Origin: Anastrepha obliqua
Lineage: Eukaryota > Arthropoda > Insecta > Diptera > Tephritidae
Direction: 5' to 3'
NCBI RefSeq assembly: GCF_027943255.1
Contig: NC_072893.1
Location: 113,583,784 to 113,647,783, forward strand
DNA length: 64,000 nt
Under the pieces are notes generated by a model. It was given only the letters and a program-made list of their open reading frames with translations. It was not told the DNA's origin and ran no database searches. Each line of letters starts with the position of its first letter. Position 1 is the stretch's first letter. The position numbers and the translations under genes are program-made. Positions 1 through 9,545 of this stretch are shown here, piece by piece.

Positions 1-785
1 TTTTAAGCCCTTTTTGGGAGAATATAAATAAGTTTTAAAATTATGTCAAAGACATTCCAAATAATAATCATAACCTATTGTATATATCAAAAGAAAAATA
101 AGTTTTAAACTCCTAGAAAAATACAAATGTATGTTAAGATAATGCTAAACAATCTAATTTTATCATAACTTTGTAAACTCCTATGTTAAAATGATTTTGG
201 GCAATAAATGAAATTCTGCTTTTTTCCTATCTGCAAAAAGTGAGGTTATTTCGAAATATGATAAAATCATAGCCAATTTTTTGGCGTTTTGTTATGGCTA
301 AATATATATTTGGTCGATTAAGTTAGAACTATTTTATATTACTTTTTTACTACTTTACTATTACTATTTTATAATACTTAATTCGGAAATATAATTGAAT
401 CAAAATTACAGTGTCATATAAAGGCCTATATGCGGTAAAGGGTTAATACACATGTAAACACATTAATATAAAATATAATATAATTAAAAAAAATATATAT
501 ATAATACTATAAAACAAAAAATTGAATATCATGCAAATATGAACCCTTTGAGAGGCCAACTTATTTTTACTACCTACGAGTACGCAACTTACTACAAAAC
601 ATGCTACCCATAACCTGGAGAGAACTTACGAAACTTTAATAGCCGGGGCCATTAAATTATTACTCACTTTAAAGTGGCCTTTGATTTTTTTTTCGATTTC
701 TCAGCAAACTGTTAAACGAAAATGAACTACAAAACTACGATAACGCACGAGCAACTTATTTGAATCTATAGGTGGGCCATGTAAA
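1..785. other. AT-rich non-coding stretch
   Basis: No gene, RNA or recognisable repeat seen. The sequence is strongly AT-rich with stop codons in all frames. Confidence 0.5.
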
Positions 786-2010
786 ATTGTCTTTTTGAAT
801 CGGCTATAAAAAAAAAACTAATCAATATCTTTTCAAACTTTCATATTTTTTCAAACTAAAAAATAATATCGTTCAAATAACTGCCACAACTGGCTTTACA
901 GTTGGCCATTCGATCAACCCAATTTTTAAGCACATTTTCGATTTTTTGGGCTCCAACCTCATGAATGGCAACTTCGATTTCGTGTTTTAAAGCATCAATC
1001 GTCTCTGGATGGTTCGCATAGCATTTATCCTTAACGGCTCCCCACAAAAATAGTCCAACGGGCTTAAATCACAGCTCCGAGGCGGACAATTGATATCGGA
1101 ATTTTGGCTGATTATTCGGTTTTCAAAAACGGTAGCCAAAAGTTCGAGTGTAACTTTGGCAGTGTGACAAGTTGCACCATCCTGTTAAAACCAAATATCT
1201 TCAATTTTTGGAAACAACTCGTTGAGCATGTCACGGTAATGCTCGCCATTTACTGTAACCGCGGCTCCTCGCTCATTTTCGAAAAAAAATGGCCCGATGA
1301 TGCTGCCAGACCAAAAACCGCACCAAACTGTGACTCGTTGTGGATGCATTTGCTTCCCTACAGTAACGTGTGGATTTTCTGAGCCCCAAATCCGACAATT
1401 TTGCTTATTGAAGTAGCCACCGATGTGAAAATGAGCTTCATCAGAAAAGATGATTTTTCGGTAAAAATGCTCATCTTCGGTCAAACGATTTTCTGCCCAT
1501 TGAGCGAACCAAAAACGCATTGGACGGTCATTAGGCTTCAGTTTTTACACCACTTGAACTTTTTCAGCCTTCATACCGAGGTCTTTATGCAAAATTCTCC
1601 TCAAAGAAGTGCGTGAAATGTTCAATTCTTGAGAACGATGACGAGTGGAGGTTGTTGGATGTTCATGCGCATTTTCGGCTACAGCAACAATGTTTTCGGG
1701 TGTACGCACTGTAGGAGCACGTTCACGTGTTGTTTTATCCACTAACGATCCACTTTCACGAACACGATTAACAAATTGATCCACAAACTGTCTTGTTGGC
1801 AAATCTTTTTTTTTGATTTTTTTTTTCAAATTTCTCACAGTTTGAGTAGAAGACTCACCACTTTGGAAATAGGTTTTCAATATTTCTCAATTTTGTTCAA
1901 GCGTATAGCGTCCCATTTCGTAAATGTCAAACCTTTAAGTAAATTATGAACCCATTTGACATGTCATGTTTGTTACCATTCTCAAAAAAATAGGTGGTTC
2001 AAAAAGCAAA
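786..2010 (-). mobile_element. Tc1/mariner relic, DD41D (rosa-like) type
   Basis: About 1.2 kb element read on the minus strand. The ends are only roughly placed: the left end carries CTTTTTGAATCGGCTAT near 791 and the right end read inward carries CTTTTTGAACCACCTAT near 2007, which look like imperfect terminal inverted repeats. The enclosed coding region is a broken mariner-family transposase (see the separate entry). The spacing between the second and third catalytic aspartates is 41 residues by my count, which is the spacing known for rosa-group mariners such as those first found in Ceratitis rosa. The family call follows from that spacing and the SDEAHF and QDGATCHTA motifs. The exact ends and target duplication are unproven. 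Confidence 0.72.
856..1916 (-). pseudogene. mariner-like (DD41D) transposase, broken
   Basis: A cut-and-paste transposase acting in the nucleus on its own element ends. Reading begins at ATG 1916 (MGRYTLEQN), followed after nine codons by an in-frame TGA. The N-terminal helix-turn-helix part runs on to about 1545, where there is another stop. The catalytic part is at 1520-1185 and contains IFSDEAHF (first Asp) and RVTVWCGFWSG. A further stop just precedes QDGATCHTA (second Asp), and DLSPLDYF (third Asp) lies near 1050. A one-base deletion then shifts the frame into WGAVKDKCYANHPETIDALK at 1047-856. With at least three stops and one frameshift it cannot make active enzyme. The 57.3-kb and 40.3-kb relics belong to the same broad type. 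Confidence 0.75.
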
Positions 2011-3009
2011 CGCTTGCAAAAAAAATTTAATAAGCGCTTGAGGGAGAAAAAATCCTTTTAGTTGAAAAAAAAGGTCCATACTCTATTTTTCGTTAAAAAA
2101 TTTACTTCTGATGTTTAGAAAATAATTAAGTCTACGCATCCACGAAATTTTGTAAGTAACTTAACATATTCGCTCAGCACTGATCCCAAAGCGTTAAGGC
2201 GTGGTTAACCATGAACGCAAGAAAAAAATGAAATTTTGGTAGTGATTACCCGAAGCAAAATTTTATGTGCCGATTCCTGTCAACATTTAAGTGCGAAAAA
2301 ACTCTTTCGAAAAAATTGAATTAAAGCTATTTGGTCAAAACCCAAAAATATTATTATTTCAAAGTTGCTACCATTAATAATGACCGGCATAATAAAAGAT
2401 GTGTTCTATCAGATTTCAATCTATTAGTCTACATAATTTTTTAAAGCACTGAATACAGTCACTTAAGATAGGCCCAAAGCCTTTAAATGTGGGTAAGCAC
2501 GAAAAAAGAACAAATTTCCACTTTTTTAAATTCTCGCTGGAATTTTCTACTTCTATTTCTATCAAAGTTTCTAGTACGAAAAACCTTACCAAAATTCTTA
2601 AAACTTTTTTTGTAAAAAATATATTATTATTTCAATATTATTAGTGGCGACTTGCTCCTGGCCCGCATTTGAAAGAGCTTTTTGTGCCATATTTAATATT
2701 TCAAGTCCAAGCAGTTGACATCGAGAAACCTTTGGACCTACTGAGCTGATATGCCGTACACCGATTGCGTCGTAAACAAAAGTGATTATTATGCTTATGC
2801 ATATACTTTATGTGCAAGCAAGTACATATTTTTTTACATTTAAATCGATACCTTTATTTTTATTTAAATTAATTTGTTCATCACTTTTTTTACAAAAATT
2901 CTTTGCTAAATCGCTATAGCAGCCCACCTTGGCCACATACTTGACAAACATCGCATCTGTCTGCCGCACCCTCCAATATTCAATCTCTCTACTTACCATA
3001 CAAAAAGAA
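2011..3009. other. non-coding stretch
   Basis: AT-rich, with no gene or clear element recognised. Short ORFs here lack codon structure or known motifs. Confidence 0.45.
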
Positions 3010-3181
3010 ACGCGAAAGCATAAGTGCAATGCACTTACAAGAGCAGCCACCTGGGAGGGCAACTGATCAATGCCGGCGGCTCAATAGTACAAGTAGCTCA
3101 ATTCAACTCAGAAATGAGAATTATTAGCACTCAAATAGTCACCATTAGCGAGTAACAATTAATGTGTTAGTTATCTAGAAG
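3010..3181 (+). repeat. 172-bp direct repeat, copy 1
   Basis: This segment reappears almost unchanged at 5072-5244 in the same orientation (about 95% identity by eye). Both copies start at ACGCGAAA and stop at the same base (CTAGAAG), after which the flanks differ: a GA run here, TTATC there. It contains a near-palindrome AAGTGCAATGCACTT. No coding potential is evident. It may be a duplicated terminal segment of an old element or a local duplication. Confidence 0.8.
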
Positions 3182-3203
3182 AGAGAGAGAGAGAGAGAGA
3201 GAG
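3181..3203. repeat. (GA)n microsatellite
   Basis: About 11 uninterrupted GA units directly abut the end of the 172-bp repeat. Confidence 0.95.
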
Positions 3204-4467
3204 TGGAAGCACATGCGTATGAGAGAAAGTACTTCGCAGCCGCTTGCACTCAATTTCGGCATAAATAATTTACGAGCGGCAACGCATGCGCAGACAAATC
3301 AATCAATGGTTGGAAGTCATAGGCAGACAGACACCTGCTGGGCTGAATTATATTAAATATGAGCAGGCAGATATTAAAGACGTGAATTACTAATGTTGGG
3401 ATTTTGCGTTTTTTTTTTTTTTGTTAGTGTTACATTTCTGATTTATATCTCCTCTTTTGTTTACAAACAAATTCAGTTTGCAACACTTTCTTTGTGTTTA
3501 CTTCGAAAATACTGGCGTCTAAATATTAGATGGGCACACAGCCTTTCGTTTGTTTCCCAGCACTTCGCTTAGCTTTTAACAGCATTTGACTGAAGTAAAA
3601 AATTAAATTTATTTATTGCTATACCGCATGGTTTGCTTGTCTTTTTAATACGTATTTATTTTATGACTTCTCACATTTGAAAAATCACTTGGTCGCATCA
3701 GCAGCGCCGTTCACATAACATTTAACTAAAACGCCTAAAAAGCATTACTTCGCGTTAAGTAATGCGCATTAATGCCACTGATTGCATTTCGTACGCACTT
3801 TAGGCATGTGTGTGTGTTTTGTCTATACACTTAAATAAAATACTTAATGCCTGACTTCTCCTTTTGTTCATCAAACTGCGTTTCCTTGTTTGTTGTTTCT
3901 AAATCTTTGCTTTGCAGCTATCCCCTTTTTAATTAACCTATCAACGCAGCAAAGTTGCTGACTTATCTCAGTCGGCTGAGTGTTTCTACTTATTGTTGCA
4001 TTATTTTTCGTGCGGTTTTGTTTTTGTTTTTTTGCAAACGCAAACTCAGTTTGGTTACTATGTAGTCGATAGTGAGAGTCAAACGAACCGAAAGACTTAA
4101 GGCACGAACTTCAGTGTGCATACATTCGACTAACAATTTTACTGCTGACCTATTTACTGAATTTTATTTCAAGTTTCATACGAGTTACGGCTCAGTTGTA
4201 TTTCAATAAAGAAATGGCAACTTTGATGCAACTGAAAATGGAAAAATCATTGGAAAGTGATATAAATGACATTGAAAAAAAGATGTAAAGAAAGAAAAAT
4301 TTAATTGAAGCATTGTTATGTGGAGCAAACAAAAAAAATTGTAAATAAAATGGAATTCAATAAATTGATTCGTAATAACAAGTGGCACAACAATAAACTA
4401 CAACTTTAAAGTAGTGTAAAAATTTAAGGAGTTTTTAAATTTCTTTGAAATATGTTTTTTTTTACTG
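3204..4467. other. non-coding stretch
   Basis: No gene recognised. Mixed AT-rich DNA with poly-T runs. A less AT-biased patch around 4050-4130 could be regulatory or an untranslated exon, but nothing in the sequence proves it. Confidence 0.4.
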
Positions 4468-4930
4468 CGAGGGTCGTTTGAAAAGTCCGTGCAAAGTCAG
4501 AAATATAGCACTACTGGCAGGCATTGAGTTATCTTTAGTTAGTAGCGTCTCTTGGAAGAGCGCACGCCAAGTTTCAGCGTAGTCGGTGTATTTATTTGTG
4601 TGTGGCATTCGTGTGAATCAAGGAAATTGAGTGATTTTCCTTTTTCATCACGACAACGCACCAGCTCTCACCGCAGCAGTTGTTGTCGAAAAATTTATAA
4701 AAATAAGGTTGCAACTAATTTCCCAACCCTTATATTGTCTAGACTTGGCTCCCTCGCAACATTTTCATAATTTTCATTGCATAATTTTGCAAATAGAATA
4801 AGTGATAATGAGTCTCCAGAGTTGTCTCGAAAAAAGTTGTATTTTGCTGCACGAGTAATGATCGCAATAGAATCATCTGAAACAAAAAAATAAAAATATA
4901 TTTATTAAAGGAGATATGGTATTTCTCTGG
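4468..4930 (+). pseudogene. internally deleted mariner relic
   Basis: Begins with GGGTCGTTTGAAAAGTCCGT, the style of a mariner terminal repeat. Around 4645-4755 one frame gives a mariner core reading HHDNAPA followed by a block ending CLDLAPSQ, which corresponds to the second and third catalytic-aspartate regions of a DD34D transposase; the third aspartate appears lost. The first-aspartate domain and most of the N terminus are missing. The right end near 4905-4920 retains a KGD-like C-terminal trace. It is non-functional and the right boundary is approximate. Confidence 0.6.
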
Positions 4931-5071
4931 GGGTACGCCTGAGAGCATTTTTTAGATTTTTCATAGCACTTGGTGGCCATAAACCGCTTTTATCACATAA
5001 CATTCTTAAAATATTGTGCATTCATTAAAAGAAATTAAGAAAAGATTTGAAAAAAGTTTAAATACAAAAAA

Positions 5072-5244
5072 ACGCGAAAACATAAGTGCAATGCACTTAC
5101 AAGAGCAGCCACCTGGGAGGGCAACTGATCAATGCCGGCGGCTCAATAGTACAAGTAGCTCAATTCAACTCAGAAATGAGAATTATTAGCACTCAACAGA
5201 GTCACCATTAGCAAGTAACAATTAATGTATTAGTTATCTAGAAG
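5072..5244 (+). repeat. 172-bp direct repeat, copy 2
   Basis: Second copy of the segment at 3010-3181, same orientation, with a handful of substitutions and a 2-3 base change near 5190. The pair encloses about 1.9 kb that includes the mariner scrap at 4468-4930. Confidence 0.8.
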
Positions 5245-6074
5245 TTATCTATCCTGCCTTTTACATTTTCATCGCGCCACTCAAGCCATCTTCTTGGTAT
5301 GCTTTTACTCCAGTTTTTTTTACTATTTTATTCTTTAAGGGACACTCGCCATCAAACCAGGCCATATACTGTACAATGACCTCTCCGAAGCCTTTATGCA
5401 GGAGTTTTCGCTTCTTGCGATATTCTTGCATAGACTTCGTCATTTGATTTATTAAAAAATTTGTTCAATTTAAGAATTTTTTTAACTGGATTTATTTTAG
5501 TATGAAAGATTCTTGCAAATGTAAAATCCACCCGTTTTGAAAATTTTATGCATTTTTTAACCTTTAAACGGCACTGCGGAAACACACACTTAGAGTAAAG
5601 TGTAGCAATTGTATAACCTTACGCTTTTTCCAATAAAAGCAAACTTTCAACTATGTGACAAATATTTTTTATTAGGTAAACAAATATATTCACCTTCCAC
5701 TTCAAACCAGCCATCTACGTATGTCCTTTTTAGGAATATTGTTTACAATGGTAGCGACAGCCTGAATAATTTCAATCGATTCATGATGCTTCTCTTTCAT
5801 CGCCAAATACAATTTCGGAAATAAATAATAGTCGCAGAGTGCCAAATCAAGTGAATCAGATGAGTATTGCAACTAAAAATATTGCCTTTTTGACAGAAAT
5901 TCAATTTTCTTCGTAACACTTGATTGATTAGATGATGCATTACATGATGCGACGAAAACAAACTTATTTGGCTATCCAGGAAAAATGACATATGCTAATA
6001 AAACTATAGATTTTATATACATAAAGTAAAGCTGCATACTTTAAAGCTCCAAAGTATTAATAGGAATATGAATA
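5245..6074. other. non-coding stretch
   Basis: AT-rich, with no recognisable gene. The short ORFs on both strands overlap each other and show no motif. Confidence 0.45.
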
Positions 6075-7330
6075 AGTTCGTGCGGTTTTTTTTCGAAATT
6101 TGAAACTTTATTGACGTAAAATGGTTACAAATTTAATATTCAAAGTATTGTCCATCGCTTACTACTACTTTTTCCCATCTTTCTGGCAATTCACGGATTC
6201 CCTTTGTGAAAAATTCGGTCGGTTTTGCCGCAATCCACGAATCGATCCATTTTTTGACTTCATCGTAATTACGGAAGTGCTGGTCAGCCAGGCCATGTTG
6301 CATCGATCGGAAGAGATAGTAATCGGATGGCGCAAGGTCTGGACTATACAGCGGGTGGGGTAGGACATCCCATTTGAGCGTTTCTAAGTATGTTTTGACC
6401 ACTTGTGCAACATGTGGCCGAGCATTGTCATGTTGCAAAATAACTTTGTCGTGTCTATCGGCGTATTGCGGCCGTTTTTCTCGCAGTGCTCGGCTCAAAC
6501 GCATCAATTGTCGTCGGTAGACATCCCCCGTAATCGTTTCATTCGGTTTCAGTAGCTCATAATACACAACACCCAGCTGGTCCCACCAGATACACAGCAT
6601 AACCTTCAGGCCATGAATATTCTGCGCCGACGTCGATGTTGAAGCATGGCCAGGGTATCCATACGTTGCCCGACGTTTTGGATTGTCGTAATGGACCCAC
6701 TTTTCATCGCCAGTCACAATTCGATGCAAAAAACCCTTTCTTTTGTGCCGTTGAAGCAGTTGTTCGCATGCCATAAAACGGCGTTCAACGTCTCTTGGCT
6801 TCAATTCATACGGCACCCAATGGCCTACCTTTCGGATCATTCCCATGGCTTTTAAACGTTTGGAAATGGTTGATTGATCAACTCCCAAAGTTTTTGCAAC
6901 CTCTTCTTGCGTTTGAGCCGGATCTTGATCGAGCAATTCCTCCAATTCGGTATCCATGAACTTTGGCGGCGCACCCTCGCGTTCTTCGTCTTCCAAGCCA
7001 AAATCACCACTTTTAAAGCGTGCAAACCACTTCTGGCACGTTCGCTCAGCTAGAGCATGCTCACCATAAACTTCCACCAAGATACGATGACTTTCGGCTG
7101 CTTTTTTCTTCATATTAAAATAATGAAGAAGAATTCCCCGCAAAAACACATTATTTGGCACGAAATTCGACATTTTCAAGTGTGGTAAAAATATTGTTGT
7201 TTACGCTTCAAATAAAAAACTTATACTGACGTTTGTGCCTTACGACAGTAGCTCTCCAATGAATGTTTGGAAATGTGGATCGATGGAATAATAATCAAGT
7301 TACGCCATCTGTTGTAAAAGCGCACGAACT
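6075..7330 (-). mobile_element. apparently intact mariner (DD34D)
   Basis: A 1256-bp element bounded by TA on both sides (6073-6074 and 7331-7332). The terminal inverted repeats start AGTTCGTGCG on each side; the left continues GTTTTTTTT and the right, read inward, CTTTTACAA. The single internal ORF has no stops or frameshifts. Length, TA duplication and ORF size fit a full-length mariner close in size to Mos1. It is the best preserved element in the window, so insertion was probably recent. Confidence 0.9.
6133..7179 (-). CDS. mariner transposase, full length
   Basis: A 348-residue transposase that would bind the element's inverted repeats and move it by cut and paste into TA sites. The N-terminal helix-turn-helix DNA-binding region covers about residues 1-115. 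The WVPYEL linker motif is at 121-126 (WVPHEL in most mariners). The catalytic aspartates are D158 in VTGDEKW, D251 in LQHDNARPH and D286 in YSPDLAPSDYYLF, with 34 residues between the last two. That matches the DD34D signature, and the positions are offset by only two from Mos1. The start could be Met1 or Met3. The reading frame is uninterrupted, so activity is possible, though single-residue damage cannot be judged by eye. The relic at 19258-20691 is its closest relative in the window. Confidence 0.93.
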   Translation of the reverse strand: MKMSNFVPNNVFLRGILLHYFNMKKKAAESHRILVEVYGEHALAERTCQKWFARFKSGDFGLEDEEREGAPPKFMDTELEELLDQDPAQTQEEVAKTLGVDQSTISKRLKAMGMIRKVGHWVPYELKPRDVERRFMACEQLLQRHKRKGFLHRIVTGDEKWVHYDNPKRRATYGYPGHASTSTSAQNIHGLKVMLCIWWDQLGVVYYELLKPNETITGDVYRRQLMRLSRALREKRPQYADRHDKVILQHDNARPHVAQVVKTYLETLKWDVLPHPLYSPDLAPSDYYLFRSMQHGLADQHFRNYDEVKKWIDSWIAAKPTEFFTKGIRELPERWEKVVVSDGQYFEY

Positions 7331-7639
7331 TAAAAAAAATGCAGTGACAACTGAAGCTATCATGCCACCTAGTTACAGGTTAGTTAAAAAGTATTTAAAG
7401 CGAAACCCATTAACCAGCAGAGGAATATAAATTTATACGTCATATTAATATTTAATCGTTCATTTGAGCACCCAAAAAATTTTGACAATAAATGAACCGT
7501 ACGAGTCTAAACGAGAATGAATGCACGATCATAAAATTTTTTATTTTAAAAGATTTATCAACAACAAAACTTCATAAAAAATAATGAAAGCACCAAAGAA
7601 AACTGCTACCTAATTTCCAACTGTGCAACGATGGAGCGG

Positions 7640-8325
7640 AACAGCACGCTGCAGAGCTTCTGTAAAACCATTACAGAGATGGTATAAGCGTATTGGAGTA
7701 TCATTAGAGCAAGTGTATGGAAATTGGTTGAGATTAAATTTAAAAGAGGGCTTACATATGAAATGGTTACTGAAATAAAAATTTGAACTACCAAATAGCA
7801 ATGATTTATCAAATTAATTGTCTTAGCAAAAAATGTTATGAACAGTACTCTGCAGAACTTCTGTGAAATCATTACAGCTATGTAGTTCTAGTATCATTGG
7901 AGTAAGGGCATATAAATTGAGAGTGATAATATTGGAAAAAAGTAGGCTGTTATATGAAATGGTGACTGATGTATCAATTAAATGTTTTAGCATAAAGTAC
8001 TCTGCAGAGCCTCTGTCAAATGATTACAAAGATGGTATAAGTGTGTTGGAGTGTCATTGGATTATGTATGTATGCAAATTTAGAGACTATATATAAAGGA
8101 AAAATTGCACTGTTTTATGAACTGGTGACTGAAGTAAAAATTTGAACTATCAAATGCAGTGATATATCAAATTAAATGTCTTAGAAAAATTAAAATTTTA
8201 TGAACAGTACTCTGCATATCCTCTGTAATATTGTTACAAAGATATTATATGTGTGTTGGAGTGTCATTGGAGTAAGTGTATGTAATTTGAGAGAGCATAT
8301 ATAGAGAAAAAAGAGGTTGTCTGTA
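7640..8325 (+). repeat. tandem array of an approximately 200-bp unit
   Basis: Four diverged units are marked by a CTCTGCAGARCYTCTGT-like block near 7648, 7850, 7998 and 8207 (the third interval is shortened to about 150 bp). Each unit continues with ATTACARAGATGGTATAAG, a TTGGAGTGTCATTGG block and ATGAAMTGGTGACTGAAGTA. The array is interrupted at about 8325 and its tail resumes at about 9456-9545. No coding potential is seen. Confidence 0.8.
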
Positions 8326-8716
8326 AAGTCGGTTTACTGACGATAGTTTAACGTGACAACGTCATAAGAAAATATTGATGGAATTGTTGCAATTTTCAAA
8401 ACAAAATTTTAATTTTATTTGTTTGATAGATATTTTGTATGGATATAGAGGAGGAGGTAAATGGAATTGCAATGGAATAGGTCAAGTTACATTTACACAA
8501 ACGTGAAAAATGACGAAACATTTATCAAATTCACGAAAGATATGTATGTTCAATTTCGATTGTGCATCAGACGTTAATAAGTCAACAACACTAAGAGGCA
8601 CCATCATCGATTTGCGTTTTTCAAGACACTTTACACTCGAAACACCCCCTTTCATTTCCTACTTTTTCCATCATCGTCCTATTCTCAACAGAGAAATGGT
8701 TCATTACCATGCACAC

Positions 8717-8893
8717 AGGAAGAATGCATATGCAAATATAAGTATGTGAATTTATATACACATGCGCATATACATACATATATATGCTCACTCAAGTAGG
8801 ACAGAGCCAGATGTCGAACGTTGCCGAACGCGGGGGCCGATTGTGCTCTTTGTCGTTCGTTCCGCGCTCTCGCTTGCAGTTCAAGCACATTAG
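8717..8893 (+). repeat. direct repeat within insertion, copy 1
   Basis: Shares with 9205-9380 a GCATATGCAAATA start, a TATACATACATATAT tract, a GCTCACT..ATGTCGAACGTTGC block and GTCGTTCGTTCCGCGCT. The copies lie 488 bp apart. The unit resembles a subterminal repeat. Confidence 0.7.
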
Positions 8894-9204
8894 CTTAGCT
8901 TACATTTGCTTGCGTACGGAATAGATTCGTATAATTGATATGTCCATATGACTTGTATGCATCTTTACATATAGATTTGTTCTTTTTGAAAATTGCGCGA
9001 AATTGTATATGTTTATGCATGTTTATATACATATATTAGTATACAACATACCTTATAAGGTATATGGTAAATATTACCATACATTTTTTCCTTCACATAT
9101 AATAAAAAATTAATAATAATAACATTAAAACAACAGGTATTATTAACAAACTTGGTTTCATTTTAAATTCTTCAAGTAAATCAAATTAATAATATAATAA
9201 TCAA

Positions 9205-9380
9205 TAAGAAGGCATATGCAAATAAAAATACGTGAATTTATATATGTACATATGCGTATATACATACATATATACGCTCACTTAAATAGGAGAGAGCAAG
9301 ATGTCGAACGTTGCCTTTCGTTTGCTTTGTTTGCTTTGTCGTTCGTTCCGCGCTTTCGCTTGCAGTTCATTCAAGGTAAC
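9205..9380 (+). repeat. direct repeat within insertion, copy 2
   Basis: Second copy of the 8717-8893 segment, with small differences; the block following ATGTCGAACGTTGC is rearranged into a TTTGCTTTG repeat. It lies close to the right end of the insertion. Confidence 0.7.
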
Positions 9381-9455
9381 GGCAATGAGCAAGGTAACGA
9401 CACATTTTTTCGTGCGTGCAGCCTGTTAAATCGAATTATAAGACGTTATCACGTC

Positions 9456-9545
9456 AAAAAGTATACTGTTATATGAACTGGTGACTGAAATAAAAATGGG
9501 AGCTACCAAATAGCAGTGATATATTAAGTTAAATGACTTAGAAAA
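9456..9545 (+). repeat. tail of the 200-bp tandem array
   Basis: Resumes the array unit (GTTATATGAACTGGTGACTGAAATAAAAAT..CTACCAAATAGCAGTGATATA), matching 7775-7810 and 8110-8170. This is the evidence that 8326-9455 is an insertion. Confidence 0.75.

Larger units (their letters stand above)
8326..9455. mobile_element. 1.1-kb insertion splitting the tandem array
   Basis: The array unit is cut at about 8325 and continues at about 9456 (ATGAACTGGTGACTGAAATA), so the intervening DNA is an insertion. Its ends carry an inverted pair: AACGTGACAACGTCATAAG near 8350 and, read inward from the right, TGACGTGATAACGTCTTATA near 9438-9455. Inside are two direct copies of a roughly 170-bp segment (8717-8893 and 9205-9380). 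The ORFs are short and show no motif, so it looks non-autonomous. I cannot assign a superfamily. Confidence 0.6.

Noticed and set aside
1104..1616. Plus-strand ORFs of 92 and 71 codons
   Set aside because: Antisense to the DD41D mariner transposase remnant.
4552..4770. 72-codon plus ORF
   Set aside because: Out of frame with the mariner remnant in the same interval, which explains the sequence better.
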